64,000 bases of DNA, taken from contig NZ_AEYF01000006.1 in assembly GCF_000292525.1 (NCBI RefSeq), positions 1 to 64,000 on the forward strand, written 5' to 3'. A model generated the notes under the pieces. That model did not search any database. It was not told the origin of the DNA and saw only the letters and a program-made list of their open reading frames with translations. A program made the translations under genes and the position numbers. Position 1 is the stretch's first letter. Each line of letters begins with the position of its first letter. The DNA is from Rhizobium sp. CCGE 510. GTDB taxonomy: Bacteria > Pseudomonadota > Alphaproteobacteria > Rhizobiales > Rhizobiaceae. Below are positions 27,376 through 37,030 of this stretch, in pieces.

Positions 27376-27402
27376 GACGGAATGCAGCGAAGGAATGTGA
27401 CG
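27376..27402 (-). promoter_or_regulatory. ECF41-type promoter for the AhpD-like gene
   Basis: Read leftward: CGTCACA (27402-27396), 16 bases, then CGTC (27379-27376), one mismatch from the TGTCACA-N16-CGTC consensus. It points to the AhpD-like gene, 82 bases downstream. It overlaps the ribosome-site region of the sigma gene. Confidence 0.7.
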
Positions 27403-27403
27403 G

Positions 27404-28273
27404 ATGGACGAGAAAAAATGGCTGGCCGATGAATTCGAGGCGAACACGGCGCATCTGAGGGCCGCTGCCTATCGCATGCTCGGCTCGCGCAGCGAGGCTG
27501 ATGATGCCGTTCAGGAGGCCTGGCTGCGGCTGAGCCGTACGGATACGACCGATGTCGGCAATCTCGGCGGCTGGCTGACGACGGTGGTGGCGCGCATCTG
27601 CCTCGACATGCTGCGCACGCGCAAGACCCGCCGCGAGCAGCCGCTGGAGATGCCGGTTCATGCTGCGATCGCCGATCCGGCAGGCGATCCGGAGCGCGAT
27701 GCAGCCTTCGCCGAATCGGTTGGCGTGGCGTTGCTCGTCGTGCTGCAGACGTTGGCGCCGGCCGAACGTGTCGCCTTCGTGCTGCACGATATGTTCGATC
27801 TGCCCTTCGACGAGATCGCGCCGATCATCGGCCGGTCGTCTGCCGGTGCCCGGCAACTTGCAAGCCGCGCCAGCCGCCGGGTGCAAGGGGCAGACGAAGC
27901 GCCTGATATTGATTTCGGCCGCAAACGCACAATCGCGGAGGCTTTTTTGACGGCATCGCGCAACGGCGATCTTGAGGCCTTGCTTGCCGTGCTTGCCCCC
28001 GATGTCGTCTTCCGGCCGGATGCGACGGCGGCGCGATTCGGCACCATCGGCGAAATGCGCGGCGCGGCCGATGTGGCCGCAGCCTTCAAGGGGCGGGCGC
28101 AGGCGGCAGAAATTGCCCTCGTCGACGGCGAGCTCGGATTTGTCGTGCAGATCGGCGGCCAGCTGCGCGTTGTCGGGGTGCTGACGATCGCTGATGACAG
28201 GATCGCTGCGATCGACGCCATTGCCGATCCAGATCACCTCCAACGGCTTGACTACTCAATCCTCCGGGATTGA
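27404..28273 (+). CDS. ECF41-group sigma factor with C-terminal SnoaL-like domain
   Basis: A 289-aa extracytoplasmic-function sigma factor. Residues about 8-75 form sigma region 2 (AAYRMLGSRSEADDAVQEAWLRLSR), residues about 110-160 region 4 (LAPAERVAFVLHDMFDLPFDEIAPIIGRS). The remaining about 110 residues are a SnoaL_2-like regulatory extension, diagnostic for ECF41. The NPDKL motif of the extension appears as DPDHL near the end; the DGGGK motif appears degenerate (DATAA). ECF41 factors need no separate anti-sigma factor and are linked to AhpD-like or oxidoreductase genes, as here. Confidence 0.9.
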   Translation: MDEKKWLADEFEANTAHLRAAAYRMLGSRSEADDAVQEAWLRLSRTDTTDVGNLGGWLTTVVARICLDMLRTRKTRREQPLEMPVHAAIADPAGDPERDAAFAESVGVALLVVLQTLAPAERVAFVLHDMFDLPFDEIAPIIGRSSAGARQLASRASRRVQGADEAPDIDFGRKRTIAEAFLTASRNGDLEALLAVLAPDVVFRPDATAARFGTIGEMRGAADVAAAFKGRAQAAEIALVDGELGFVVQIGGQLRVVGVLTIADDRIAAIDAIADPDHLQRLDYSILRD

Positions 28274-28369
28274 AAATAAACGCTGATTTGCCGGATCCTG
28301 GCAACAGGCGCGCGTTGGAACGAGCGCGCCATCGACGTTTCCTCAGCGCCGGATTCCGCGTCATTGTCC

Positions 28370-28430
28370 TTGACAGCAGCGTCTTCAGCTTTATTCTATT
28401 ATAAAGATTTATATAGCATAACTATGGAAT
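28370..28430 (+). promoter_or_regulatory. Promoter and operator box of the COG3964 amidohydrolase gene
   Basis: TTGACA at 28370-28375, 16 bases, TATTCT at 28392-28397, then after 16 bases the box TAGCATAACTATGGAAT at 28414-28430. The same elements with identical spacing occur at 56269-56329. The ATG inside the box (28424) is unlikely to be the start. Confidence 0.75.
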
Positions 28431-28438
28431 TCAGCGAT

Positions 28439-29653
28439 ATGAACATGTCAAGCGACCAGGCTCGGAAGCCGCTTCTCCTCACCAATGTCAAACCAGTGGC
28501 TTTCGGCGCGGGCGCAGTCGAGGAGGCGATCGACATTCTCGTTAATGCCGATGGCAGGATCACCAAGATCGGTCCGTCGCTCGCGGTCTCTGAGGATGTG
28601 ACGCGCATCGACGGCAAGGGCGCCTTCGTCTCGCCGGGCTGGGTCGACCTTCACGTGCATATCTGGCACGGCGGTACCGACATTTCTATTCGCCCCTCCG
28701 AATGCGGCGTCGAGCGCGGCGTCACCACGCTGGTTGATGCCGGTTCGGCCGGCGAGGCGAATTTCCATGGCTTCCGCGAATATATCATCGAGCCCGCGCG
28801 TGAGCGCATCAAGGCCTTCCTGAATCTTGGCTCGATCGGCCTCGTCGCCTGCAACCGTGTTGCCGAACTCAGGGATATAAGAGATATCGATCTCGACCGC
28901 ATTCTCGAAGTCTATGCCGAAAACAGCGAGCACATCGTCGGCATCAAGGTGCGTGCCAGCCATGTGATCACCGGCTCCTGGGGTGTGACCCCCGTCAAGC
29001 TCGGCAAGAAGATCGCCAAGATCCTGAAAGTGCCGATGATGGTGCATGTCGGCGAGCCGCCGGCGCTCTATGACGAAGTGCTCGAAATCCTCGGCCCCGG
29101 CGACGTCGTCACCCATTGCTTCAACGGCAAGGCCGGTTCGAGCATCATGGAGGACGAGGATCTCTTCAATCTCGCCGAGCGCTGCGCCTCCGAGGGCATC
29201 CGCCTCGACATCGGCCATGGCGGCGCTTCCTTCTCCTTCAAGGTGGCGGAAGCGGCGATCGCGCGCGGGCTTCTGCCGTTCTCGATCTCCACCGACCTGC
29301 ACGGCCATTCGATGAATTTCCCGGTCTGGGACCTGGCGACGACCATGTCGAAGCTGCTCAGCGTCGGCATGCCCTTCGACAAGGTGGTGGAGGCCGTCAC
29401 CCACGCGCCGGCATCGGTCATCAAGCTGTCGATGGAGAACCGGCTTTCGGTCGGCGCGCAGGCCGAATTCACGATCTTCGACCTCGTCGATTCCGACCTT
29501 GAGGCGACGGATTCCAACGGCGACGTCTCCGTCCTCAGCAAGCTGTTCCAGCCGCGTTACGCGGTGATCGGCGCCGATGCCTTTGCCGCCAGCCGTTATG
29601 TACCGCGAGCACGCAAGCTGGTGCGCCACAGCCACGGTTACTCCTACCGGTAG
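28439..29653 (+). CDS. COG3964 amidohydrolase (dihydroorotase-like deacetylase)
   Basis: About 404 aa if read from the ATG at 28439; 28445 is a second candidate and 28424 lies inside the operator box. A metal-dependent amidohydrolase: SPGWVDLHVHIWHGG (HxH ligands, near residue 65), GIKVRASHV with the bridging Lys, MMVHVGEPPA, DVVTHCFNGK and STDLHGHSMN with the catalytic Asp. COG3964 members such as Agrobacterium Atu3266 deacetylate acetyl-hydroxyacids; native substrates are uncertain. These genes often travel with SelA-like PLP enzymes, and one is at 60534 under a matching promoter. Next to an IclR regulator. Confidence 0.85.
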   Translation: MNMSSDQARKPLLLTNVKPVAFGAGAVEEAIDILVNADGRITKIGPSLAVSEDVTRIDGKGAFVSPGWVDLHVHIWHGGTDISIRPSECGVERGVTTLVDAGSAGEANFHGFREYIIEPARERIKAFLNLGSIGLVACNRVAELRDIRDIDLDRILEVYAENSEHIVGIKVRASHVITGSWGVTPVKLGKKIAKILKVPMMVHVGEPPALYDEVLEILGPGDVVTHCFNGKAGSSIMEDEDLFNLAERCASEGIRLDIGHGGASFSFKVAEAAIARGLLPFSISTDLHGHSMNFPVWDLATTMSKLLSVGMPFDKVVEAVTHAPASVIKLSMENRLSVGAQAEFTIFDLVDSDLEATDSNGDVSVLSKLFQPRYAVIGADAFAASRYVPRARKLVRHSHGYSYR

Positions 29654-29675
29654 GATCCGCCGCTGAGCGAAGCGC

Positions 29676-30515
29676 TCAGCGGTTGCGCCAGCCCATCAGC
29701 TTTTCGATCCGCTCCGCCGAACTGCGCACATGCGCGGTATAGTGGTTCTCGTCGGAAAAGGCCTTCTGTTCCGGCAGCACGATGGAAATGGTGGCGACGC
29801 ACTGGCCGTCACGATCGCAGATCGGCGAGGCGATGCAGGCAACCGCATAATCCGATTCCCCCGCCTGGATCGACAAGCGCGCCTCGAAGGCCTTGCCGGC
29901 GGCTTCCGACAGGGTGCTCGGATCGATCTCGGCGCGGCCGGTCGGTGACGAGCGGGCGCAGCGCTTGAACAGCTCGATGCGCTCCTCCTGCGGCAAGTGG
30001 CCGGCGAGCAGGCGGCCAGACGCCGTCCAGTTCAGCGGCACTCGGGTGCCGACGCGGGACGCCACCTGGAAATGGCTCGGGCCATCGGCCATGGCGAGCA
30101 CCAGCATATAGTCGCCGTCTCGGCCGCAGACCTGCACGGTTTCGCCGGCCTGGCGGCAAAGGTCGTGCATTTCATGGGTGGCGATGCTCATGAAATCCAG
30201 CGACCGGGCATAGGCAAGGCCGTAATGATAAAGCCGGGCACCGAGCCAGATGGAGCCATCCGCCTGGCGCGTCAGCATGTTTTTCTCGACCAGATCGTCG
30301 ACGATGACGTAAACGGTCGACAGCGGCGCCTTCACCGCCTTGGCGATCGCATAGACGCCGGCGGGCAAGCCGGTCTCATAGAGATGATCGATCACTTGAA
30401 GCGCACGGTCGATGCCGCTGACGCGGGCGCGACGCGCGCCCTTGCCGGCGACCTCGTCGGCGTGGGCCTCATCTTCGCTGTAAACTGCGGGTGATGTTGT
30501 TCCGTCCAATTCCAT
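29676..30515 (-). CDS. IclR-family transcriptional regulator
   Basis: A 279-aa regulator; the ATG at 30515 is preceded by GAGG. The winged helix-turn-helix spans residues about 33-95 (GIDRALQVIDHLYETGLPAGVYAIAKAVKAPLSTVY; key LSTVYVIVDDL) and the IclR effector domain about 105-275 (RVGTRVPLNWTASGRLLAGHLP). Convergent with the amidohydrolase gene, 22 bases apart. A 17-bp box 26 bases upstream (30541-30557) matches boxes at two promoters, so it is the best candidate regulator for both. Confidence 0.9.
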   Translation of the reverse strand: MELDGTTSPAVYSEDEAHADEVAGKGARRARVSGIDRALQVIDHLYETGLPAGVYAIAKAVKAPLSTVYVIVDDLVEKNMLTRQADGSIWLGARLYHYGLAYARSLDFMSIATHEMHDLCRQAGETVQVCGRDGDYMLVLAMADGPSHFQVASRVGTRVPLNWTASGRLLAGHLPQEERIELFKRCARSSPTGRAEIDPSTLSEAAGKAFEARLSIQAGESDYAVACIASPICDRDGQCVATISIVLPEQKAFSDENHYTAHVRSSAERIEKLMGWRNR

Positions 30516-30540
30516 GAACCTCGTTAAAACTGCGATCATG

Positions 30541-30557
30541 TTACATTACTATGGGAT
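30541..30557 (+). promoter_or_regulatory. Operator-like box upstream of the IclR gene
   Basis: TTACATTACTATGGGAT aligns with TAGCATAACTATGGAAT (28414) and TTACATAATTGTGGAAC (56313); ten of 17 positions are invariant in all three. It reads opposite to the IclR gene, fitting autoregulation. Confidence 0.6.
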
Positions 30558-30675
30558 AGTCGTCGCTGTGGCAAATCGCAACATTTTGTAGGTTGATCGT
30601 GCGGGAGGAGCGACAGCGGCGGTATCATGGAGCCGCGTGATACCGGACATCCGTCCGCCACGAATACCTTCGGCT

Positions 30676-31098
30676 TCACAGCAATCGATGACGCGCGCCG
30701 ACGATGCTGCAGGCTTTTGCCAGCCCTTTGTCCAGCGTGATGAGGGTCGCGCCGCTACCGACCGCGATAGCGAGGTGGAGCGCATCGCCGGCGCGAAGAC
30801 CGATTTCGAATTGATCGGTCATGCGGGCTGCATCCACGAAATGTGCGCGCGATATCGGCAAGAACTCGAAGGTCGTTGGGCACAGTTCATTGAACATTGC
30901 TAAAGCCTTGCCGCGATCGGCTTGATCGATCTGTCCGTTTCTTGTTTTGAGCGCGATGGCGCTTGAAAATTCGGCGATCGTCCAGCCGCTCACGGCCATC
31001 TCTCGAGAGGCATGTTTCGCCAGCCATTGCTGCACGTCGGCCGTGCGGGTCTCGACGGTCCAAGCGGCGACGAGCACTGATGTGTCGATGTAAAGCAT
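30676..31098 (-). CDS. vapC: PIN-domain toxin, VapC type
   Basis: A 140-aa protein beginning MLYIDTSVLVAAW with the first catalytic Asp, WTIAEFSSAIA with the Glu, RAGDALHLAIAV with the second Asp and LITLDKGLAKA with the third. These are the four acidic residues of PIN RNases. The ATG at 31098 is seven bases after the antitoxin stop. VapC toxins cut RNA, often tRNA, when unopposed. No RNA target can be inferred. Confidence 0.92.
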   Translation of the reverse strand: MLYIDTSVLVAAWTVETRTADVQQWLAKHASREMAVSGWTIAEFSSAIALKTRNGQIDQADRGKALAMFNELCPTTFEFLPISRAHFVDAARMTDQFEIGLRAGDALHLAIAVGSGATLITLDKGLAKACSIVGARHRLL

Positions 31099-31105
31099 GG
31101 GCAAT

Positions 31106-31387
<282 letters not shown>

Positions 31388-31466
31388 TTAGTCGCAAAGT
31401 CATTCGGCTGCAATGCCGCTGGAACAACAAGCCGCAGCCTGAGTTTGATCCCGAACCCAGGAGATC

Positions 31467-32327
31467 ATGATGACGAATTATCCGACACCGCCTTTCCCAT
31501 CCCAGAAACAGCCGATGCCCGGTTTCACCGCGCAGATGGACCCGGTTCCCGATCATGGCGAAAAGAGCTATCGCGGTTCAGAGCGGCTCAAGGGCAAGCG
31601 GGCGATCATCACCGGCGGCGATAGCGGCATCGGCCGGGCAGTGGCGATCGCCTATGCCAGGGAAGGCGCCGACCTGCTGATCTCCTATCTCGATGAGGAC
31701 GAGGACGCCGACGAGACGAAACGGCTCGTCGAGCAGGCCGGGCGCAAAGCTATCCTCGTCAGCGGCGACATTCAGGATCCTGCCCACTGCAGGCAGATCG
31801 TTGAAATGGCGGTGAAGGAGCTTGGCGGGATCGACATTCTGGTCAACAACGCCGCGCATCAGGCAAGCTTCAAGAGCATTGATGAGATCAGCGACGAGGA
31901 GTGGGAACTGACCTTCAAGGTCAATATCCATTCGATGTTCTATCTGACGAAGGCAGCCGTCGCCCATATGAAGCCCGGTAGCGCCATCATCAACACGGCC
32001 TCGATCAACTCAGATAGTCCGAACCCGACCCTGCTTGCCTATGCGACAACCAAGGGTGCGATCCAGAATTTCACCGCCGGGCTCGCCCAGCTTCTCGCCG
32101 AAAAAGGCATTCGCGCCAATGCGGTGGCGCCGGGGCCGATATGGACGCCGCTCATTCCTTCGACCCTGCCTGAGGAAAGCGTCAGCAATTTCGGCAAACA
32201 AGTGCCGATGAAACGGCCGGGCCAGCCGGCCGAGCTGGCAACGACCTATGTGATGTTGGCCGATCCCTTGTCGAGCTATGTCTCCGGCGCGACAATCGCG
32301 GTCACCGGCGGCAAACCAATTCTCTAG
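31467..32327 (+). CDS. Short-chain dehydrogenase, YghA/YhdF-like
   Basis: A 286-aa SDR with a Pro-rich N-terminal extension (residues 1-40) as in YghA and Bacillus general-stress YhdF. NADP(H) motif IITGGDSGIGRAVAIAYAREG near residue 46, DILVNNAAHQ near residue 127, Ser in NTASIN, catalytic YATTKGA (Tyr-x-x-x-Lys), and PGPIWTPLIP. Probably a stress-related aldehyde or ketone reductase. Apparently monocistronic. Confidence 0.88.
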   Translation: MMTNYPTPPFPSQKQPMPGFTAQMDPVPDHGEKSYRGSERLKGKRAIITGGDSGIGRAVAIAYAREGADLLISYLDEDEDADETKRLVEQAGRKAILVSGDIQDPAHCRQIVEMAVKELGGIDILVNNAAHQASFKSIDEISDEEWELTFKVNIHSMFYLTKAAVAHMKPGSAIINTASINSDSPNPTLLAYATTKGAIQNFTAGLAQLLAEKGIRANAVAPGPIWTPLIPSTLPEESVSNFGKQVPMKRPGQPAELATTYVMLADPLSSYVSGATIAVTGGKPIL

Positions 32328-32408
32328 CGCATCGGCCCGAGAATCGGAATCGATTTTCGGAAAGCATGATGCGCAGATTCGAAGTGTTAGAGCGTCCTTT
32401 GTGCTCTA
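32328..32408. repeat. Palindromic REP-like element
   Basis: A non-coding stretch between the SDR stop and the oxoprolinase stop. It contains GAATCGGAATCGATTTTCGG, GCATGATGCGCAGATTCGAA, TTAGAGCGTCC and GTGCTCTAA. These are pieces of the AGAGC/GCTCT rhizobial intergenic repeat family and may act as a bidirectional transcript end. Confidence 0.6.
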
Positions 32409-35400
32409 AACCGGTTTGCCGTAACCACCGCCGGTCGGCGTGGTGACGATCACGGCGTCGCCGGCGGCGAGCATTGTCTGGTCAGCGCCCTCAAGCCTTT
32501 CGACCTTGCCGTCCGCCCGACGGATCTCGGTTTTTCCCAATTGCCCGTCTTCCCCGCCGAAGAGGGCGAACGGCCGGATCGTGCGATGCGAGGAGAGGAT
32601 GCTGCAATCCATCGTCTCCAGGAAGCGGATGGTGCGCTCGGTTCCGCCGCCGGAGCTATACCGCCCCTTGCCGCCGGAGCCGCGGCGGATGTGGAAATCC
32701 TCGAGCACGACGGGAAAACGGAATTCCAGCACTTCCGGATCGGTCAGGCGCGAATTGGTCATATGCGTGTGCACGCCATCGGCGCCGCTGAAACCGGTGC
32801 CATCGTTAAGGAGGCCGGCGGGGCCGCCGGCGCAGATCGTCTCGTAATATTGATAAACGGCGTTGCCGAAGGTCAGATTGTTCATCGAGCCTTGCGCTGC
32901 CGCCAGCGTTCCGAGCGCCCCGAACAGCGCATTGGTCACATGCTGGCTAGTCTCGACATTGCCGGCGACGACGGCGGCCGGATAGGCCGGGCGCAGCATC
33001 GAACCATCGGGCACGATGATCCGGATCGGCCTGAGGCAGCCGGCATTCATCGGGATCGGTTGTTCGACCATGACGCGGAAGACATAAAGCACGGCGGCGC
33101 GCGTCACCGGTTCCGGCGCATTGAAATTGGTCGGCTGCTGCGCGCTGGTGCCGGTGAAATCGACCGTCGCCTCACGCGCTTTTCTGTCGACGGTGATCTT
33201 CACCTTGATGACGGCGCCCTGGTCGGTGGGATAGGTGAATTCGCTGTCGCTCAGCCGGGCGATCACTCGGCGCACGCTTTCCTCGGCATTGTCCTGCACG
33301 TGGCCCATATAGGCTTCGACGACGTCGAGCCCGAAATGGGCAACCATCTTGCGCAATTCCTGCACGCCCTTTTCGTTGGCGGCGATCTGCGCCTTGACGT
33401 CGGCAAGGTTCTGGGCCGGATTACGGGCCGGGTAGGGATGGTCAGTCAGCATCGCTGCGAAGTCACCCTCACGGAAACGGCCTTCGTCGACCAGCAGGAA
33501 ATTGTCGATCAGCACACCTTCCTCGTCGACCTTCGTCGCCCGCGGCGTCATCGAGCCCGGCGCCTTGCCGCCGATATCGGCATGATGACCGCGCGAGGCG
33601 ACGTAAAACAGGATCACCTCGCCGGCATCGTCGAAAACCGGCGTGACGACGGTGATGTCGGGCAGATGCGTGCCGCCATTATAGGGAGCGTTGAGCGCGA
33701 AGACGTCACCCGGGCGGATGCGGCCTTCATTGAGGCGGATGATGGTTTCGACCGATCGATCCATCGAGCCGAGATGCACCGGCATATGCGGTGCATTGGC
33801 GACGAGTGCGCCGGTGCGGTCGAAGACGGCGCAGGAGAAATCGAGCCGCTCCTTGATGTTGACCGAATGCGCCGTGTTCTGCAGCGTCACGCCCATCTGC
33901 TCGGCGATCGCCATGAACAGATTGTTGAAGACTTCGAGCATGACCGGGTCAGCGCTGGTACCGATCGCCGTACTGCGAGACAGCGGGATCTCGCGGGTGA
34001 GAACGATATGGTCGTGGCCAGTGAGCCGTGCCTGCCAGCCGGCTTCGACGACGATTGTCTGATGTGGTTCGATAATGAGGGCAGGCCCCTTGAGGACGGC
34101 GCCCGGCTTCAGCCCGTCGCGCGTGAAAATGCCGGCCTCGCGCCATGTTCCGCCGGAATAGAAGCGGGTGGTGCGCAGGGCTTCCGGCTCGGAGGCTTCC
34201 GCCTGTATGTCCGCCTCCTTGATGTCGGCGCCGCCGCCGATGCCCTCGACTTCGATGGAATCGACGACGATAGGCCGGTCTTCGAAGATGAAGCCGAACT
34301 GCTTCTTATGGGCGACGGCAAAGGCCTGCGCCATTTCCTCCTGCGGTCCGAAGGCGACGGGCAGGGCGGTGTCCGTGCCCTTGTATTGCAGGTGCAGGCG
34401 GGTGACGATCTCCATATCGGCAGCCTCGACACCCTGCAGCGTCAATTCCTTGCGCACTTCCTCGGCCAAGCCGGCCCTGATATCGGCGATCGTCGTCAAC
34501 GCCGCGGCGAGCTCCGTCAGCACCGCGCGCTGGCGCGTGGCGCGGATATCGGCAAGACCCATGCCATAGGCCGAGAGAATGCCGGAGAAGGGGTGGATCA
34601 GCACGGTCTTCATGCCGAGGCTGTCGGCGACGAGGCAGGCATGCTGGCCGCCGGCGCCGCCGAAACAGGTGAGCGCATAGCCGGAAACGTCATAACCGCG
34701 CTGAACCGAGATCTTCTTGATGGCATTGGCCATATTCTCGACGGCGATGGCGAGAAAACCGTCGGCGGCATCCTCAGCCGTCCGCCCGCCACCGATCGTC
34801 TGCGCCATGTCTGCGAAGGCGGCGCGCACTGTCTCGGCATCGAGCGGCAGGTCCTGCCCCGGCCCGAAGATTTCAGGGAAGAACTCCGGCAGCAGCTTGC
34901 CGGCCATGATGTTGGCGTCGGTCACGGTGAGCGGGCCGCCGCGGCGATAGGATTTCGGGCCGGGCGTGGCGCCGGCCGATTCAGGGCCGACGCGGAAGCG
35001 TGAACCGTCATAGCTCAAGATCGAACCGCCACCGGCGGCGACGGTATGGATCTTCATCATCGGCGCGCGCATCCGCACGCCGGCGACTTCGGTCTCGAAG
35101 GCGCGTTCCAGTTCACCGTCATAGTGCGAGACGTCGGTTGAGGTGCCGCCCATGTCGAAGCCGATCATCCTGTTGAAACCGGCGATGCGCGAGACCTCGA
35201 CCGCGCCGACCACGCCGCCGGCAGGGCCGGAGAGGATCGCGTCCTTGCCCTGAAAGAGATGCGCGTCGGTCAACCCGCCGGAGGACTGCATGAACATCAG
35301 CTTCGGGCCTTCTCCCTCGACAGTACCGAGTTCGGCGGCGACCTGATCGACATACCGGCGAAGAACCGGGGACAGATAGGCATCGACGACGGCGGTGTCG

Positions 35401-36020
35401 CCGCGGCCGACGAGCTTGATCAGCGGTGAAACCACGTGCGAGGGCGAGATCTGCGTGAAGCCGATGGCGCGCGCGATGGCGGCGGCCTGCTGCTCGTGCT
35501 GGGGGTAGCGATAGGCATGCATGAAGACGATGGCGACGGCGCGCAGGCCCTTGCTGTAGGCGGCTTCCAGTGCTTGCCGCAAGACATGTTCGTCGAGGCC
35601 GCGTTCCACCGTGCCGTCCGCCAGCACGCGCTCGTCGGCTTCGATAACCTCGGCATAGAGCAGTTCCGGTTTGACGATTTTTTTGGCGAAGATATCGGCG
35701 CGCGCCTGGTAGCCGATCTCCAGCGCATCGCGGAAGCCCTTGGTGGTTACCAGCAGCGTCGGATCGCCCTTGCGTTCCAACAGCGCATTGGTGGCGACCG
35801 TCGTTCCCATCTTCACCGCACCGATAAGCTCGGAAGGGATTGGCTGGCCGGCTGTCACACCAAGCAGTTCACGGATCCCGTGCACCGCCGGGTCGCGATA
35901 GGCTTCCGGATTTTCCGAGAGCAGCTTGTGGGCGACGAGCGAACCGTTCGGACGGCGCGCGACGATATCGGTGAATGTGCCGCCGCGATCGACCCAGAAA
36001 TCCCACTGTCTGCCCATCAT
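32406..36020 (-). CDS. oplAH: 5-oxoprolinase, hydantoinase A/B fusion
   Basis: A 1204-aa ATP-dependent enzyme opening 5-oxo-L-proline to glutamate. It has the hydantoinase A half (residues about 5-690: [59 protein letters not shown]) and the hydantoinase B half (about 710-1200: [53 protein letters not shown]). Length matches the fused OplAH type. Two ATGs (36020, 36017) follow GGGAGG; the second has the better spacing. A hydantoin or N-acyl hydantoin substrate cannot be excluded. Divergent from a winged-helix regulator. Confidence 0.9.
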   Translation of the reverse strand: MMGRQWDFWVDRGGTFTDIVARRPNGSLVAHKLLSENPEAYRDPAVHGIRELLGVTAGQPIPSELIGAVKMGTTVATNALLERKGDPTLLVTTKGFRDALEIGYQARADIFAKKIVKPELLYAEVIEADERVLADGTVERGLDEHVLRQALEAAYSKGLRAVAIVFMHAYRYPQHEQQAAAIARAIGFTQISPSHVVSPLIKLVGRGDTAVVDAYLSPVLRRYVDQVAAELGTVEGEGPKLMFMQSSGGLTDAHLFQGKDAILSGPAGGVVGAVEVSRIAGFNRMIGFDMGGTSTDVSHYDGELERAFETEVAGVRMRAPMMKIHTVAAGGGSILSYDGSRFRVGPESAGATPGPKSYRRGGPLTVTDANIMAGKLLPEFFPEIFGPGQDLPLDAETVRAAFADMAQTIGGGRTAEDAADGFLAIAVENMANAIKKISVQRGYDVSGYALTCFGGAGGQHACLVADSLGMKTVLIHPFSGILSAYGMGLADIRATRQRAVLTELAAALTTIADIRAGLAEEVRKELTLQGVEAADMEIVTRLHLQYKGTDTALPVAFGPQEEMAQAFAVAHKKQFGFIFEDRPIVVDSIEVEGIGGGADIKEADIQAEASEPEALRTTRFYSGGTWREAGIFTRDGLKPGAVLKGPALIIEPHQTIVVEAGWQARLTGHDHIVLTREIPLSRSTAIGTSADPVMLEVFNNLFMAIAEQMGVTLQNTAHSVNIKERLDFSCAVFDRTGALVANAPHMPVHLGSMDRSVETIIRLNEGRIRPGDVFALNAPYNGGTHLPDITVVTPVFDDAGEVILFYVASRGHHADIGGKAPGSMTPRATKVDEEGVLIDNFLLVDEGRFREGDFAAMLTDHPYPARNPAQNLADVKAQIAANEKGVQELRKMVAHFGLDVVEAYMGHVQDNAEESVRRVIARLSDSEFTYPTDQGAVIKVKITVDRKAREATVDFTGTSAQQPTNFNAPEPVTRAAVLYVFRVMVEQPIPMNAGCLRPIRIIVPDGSMLRPAYPAAVVAGNVETSQHVTNALFGALGTLAAAQGSMNNLTFGNAVYQYYETICAGGPAGLLNDGTGFSGADGVHTHMTNSRLTDPEVLEFRFPVVLEDFHIRRGSGGKGRYSSGGGTERTIRFLETMDCSILSSHRTIRPFALFGGEDGQLGKTEIRRADGKVERLEGADQTMLAAGDAVIVTTPTGGGYGKPV

Positions 36021-36047
36021 CCGGCCTCCCTTTGAACTGAAAATTTA

Positions 36048-36073
36048 TTGACGATTTATCGATAAAATGTCAA
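36048..36073. promoter_or_regulatory. Near-perfect palindrome, probable operator
   Basis: TTGAC-GA-TTTATCGATAAA-AT-GTCAA, symmetrical in both the outer TTGAC/GTCAA and the inner TTTATCGATAAA. It sits between the oxoprolinase gene and the divergent winged-helix regulator gene, so it likely binds that regulator and controls both. Confidence 0.65.
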
Positions 36074-36104
36074 CGTTATCTTCTCGAAATCATGGAGGGG
36101 CGGC

Positions 36105-36632
36105 ATGGCAGATCAGCGCGGGCGACAGGAAATCGGGCCGATCGTCTCTTCCGCGCATCTGGCAGATGGAGCGCTGCCGGCTCTTTCAGAGCTGGAATTC
36201 GGCCTGATTCTAGCCGGCAATGCCTTCGATCGCTGGATGGTCCGCTGCATGACGGCGGCGGGCGAGCCCGGCTGCGCCGCAATCGAGGTGCTGGTGCTGC
36301 ATTCGGTGGCCCATAGGCAGCGGCCGAAGCGGCTCGGCGATCTCTGCAGCGTGCTCGGCGTCGAGGATACACATGTGGTGATCTACGCGATCAAGAAGCT
36401 GGAAAAGCGCGGCCTCGTGACAAGCGCACGGGCAGGCAAAGAGAAGCTGATCGCCGCCACCGAAAAAGGTGTTGAAACCTGCCTGAAATACCGGGCGGTG
36501 CGCGAGGCGTTGCTGGTGGAGTCTATGAAGGGGCTCGGGCTCGATACCGCGGCGACATCGGCCGTGGCGGCCATGCTCCGGGCGCTTTCCGGGCATTACG
36601 ATCAAGCGGCAAGGGCCGCCGCCTCTTTGTGA
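36105..36632 (+). CDS. MarR-like winged-helix transcriptional regulator
   Basis: A 175-aa protein. Residues about 60-125 contain a winged helix (RPKRLGDLCSVLGVEDTHVVIYAIKKLEKRGLVTSARAGKEKLI; key LGVEDTHVVIYAIKKLEKRGLV) of the MarR/PF13463 type. N- and C-terminal helices would form the dimer interface. It is divergent from the oxoprolinase gene with a palindrome in the 84-bp gap, so probably controls it in response to 5-oxoproline or a related compound. Confidence 0.82.
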   Translation: MADQRGRQEIGPIVSSAHLADGALPALSELEFGLILAGNAFDRWMVRCMTAAGEPGCAAIEVLVLHSVAHRQRPKRLGDLCSVLGVEDTHVVIYAIKKLEKRGLVTSARAGKEKLIAATEKGVETCLKYRAVREALLVESMKGLGLDTAATSAVAAMLRALSGHYDQAARAAASL

Positions 36633-36687
36633 CGGCAGCCCTTGACGGGGGCAGGGAAAGATCCCCCGAAATTTTCAGGCGGCGTAT

Positions 36688-36903
36688 TCAGCCGAAGCAG
36701 GGCATCGCCGGCAGATTGGCGCGGCTAGCGAGCGCGCCGATCATGTTGCCGACTGAGGTCGAACGCGGTTCGCGTTTGCCGGCGGCCGTCTCCAGGAGTT
36801 GCTTGAAATCTTCAAGCTTCACGCCGTCGGCGCGCAACACCATGGCGATCAGGGGGTCGCGAAGGGCTTCGGATATCGTCAGGTCGTCTCTGGTCTTTCT
36901 CAT
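36688..36903 (-). CDS. Small conserved-looking protein of 71 aa, unknown
   Basis: Read from the ATG at 36903, which has a strong AAGGAGG eight bases upstream. The sequence is MRKTRDDLTISEALRDPLIA then MVLRADGVKLEDFKQLLETA, soluble and helical, with a Cys near the C-terminus. I do not recognise a domain. It is divergent from a TetR gene and shares a gap with two TetR-type palindromes, so it may be that regulator's target. Confidence 0.65.
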   Translation of the reverse strand: MRKTRDDLTISEALRDPLIAMVLRADGVKLEDFKQLLETAAGKREPRSTSVGNMIGALASRANLPAMPCFG

Positions 36904-36985
36904 GGTTGTCCTCCTTTCGTGGGCGGTCGCCCGTGTTCCACTTTCCGCTGCCGTGTTCTCGACATTGACTTTCGCGTTTTGTGGT

Positions 36986-37026
36986 GTTACCGGTAAGTAA
37001 CAATGCATTTGTTACCGATCGGTCAC
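36986..37026. promoter_or_regulatory. Two TetR-type operators in tandem
   Basis: GTTACCGGTAAGTAAC at 36986-37001 and GTTACCGATCGGTCAC at 37011-37026, spaced 25 bases centre to centre. The second is palindromic in 14 of 16 positions. They lie five bases before the TetR start and between it and the divergent 71-aa gene. Confidence 0.7.
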
Positions 37027-37030
37027 ATTG

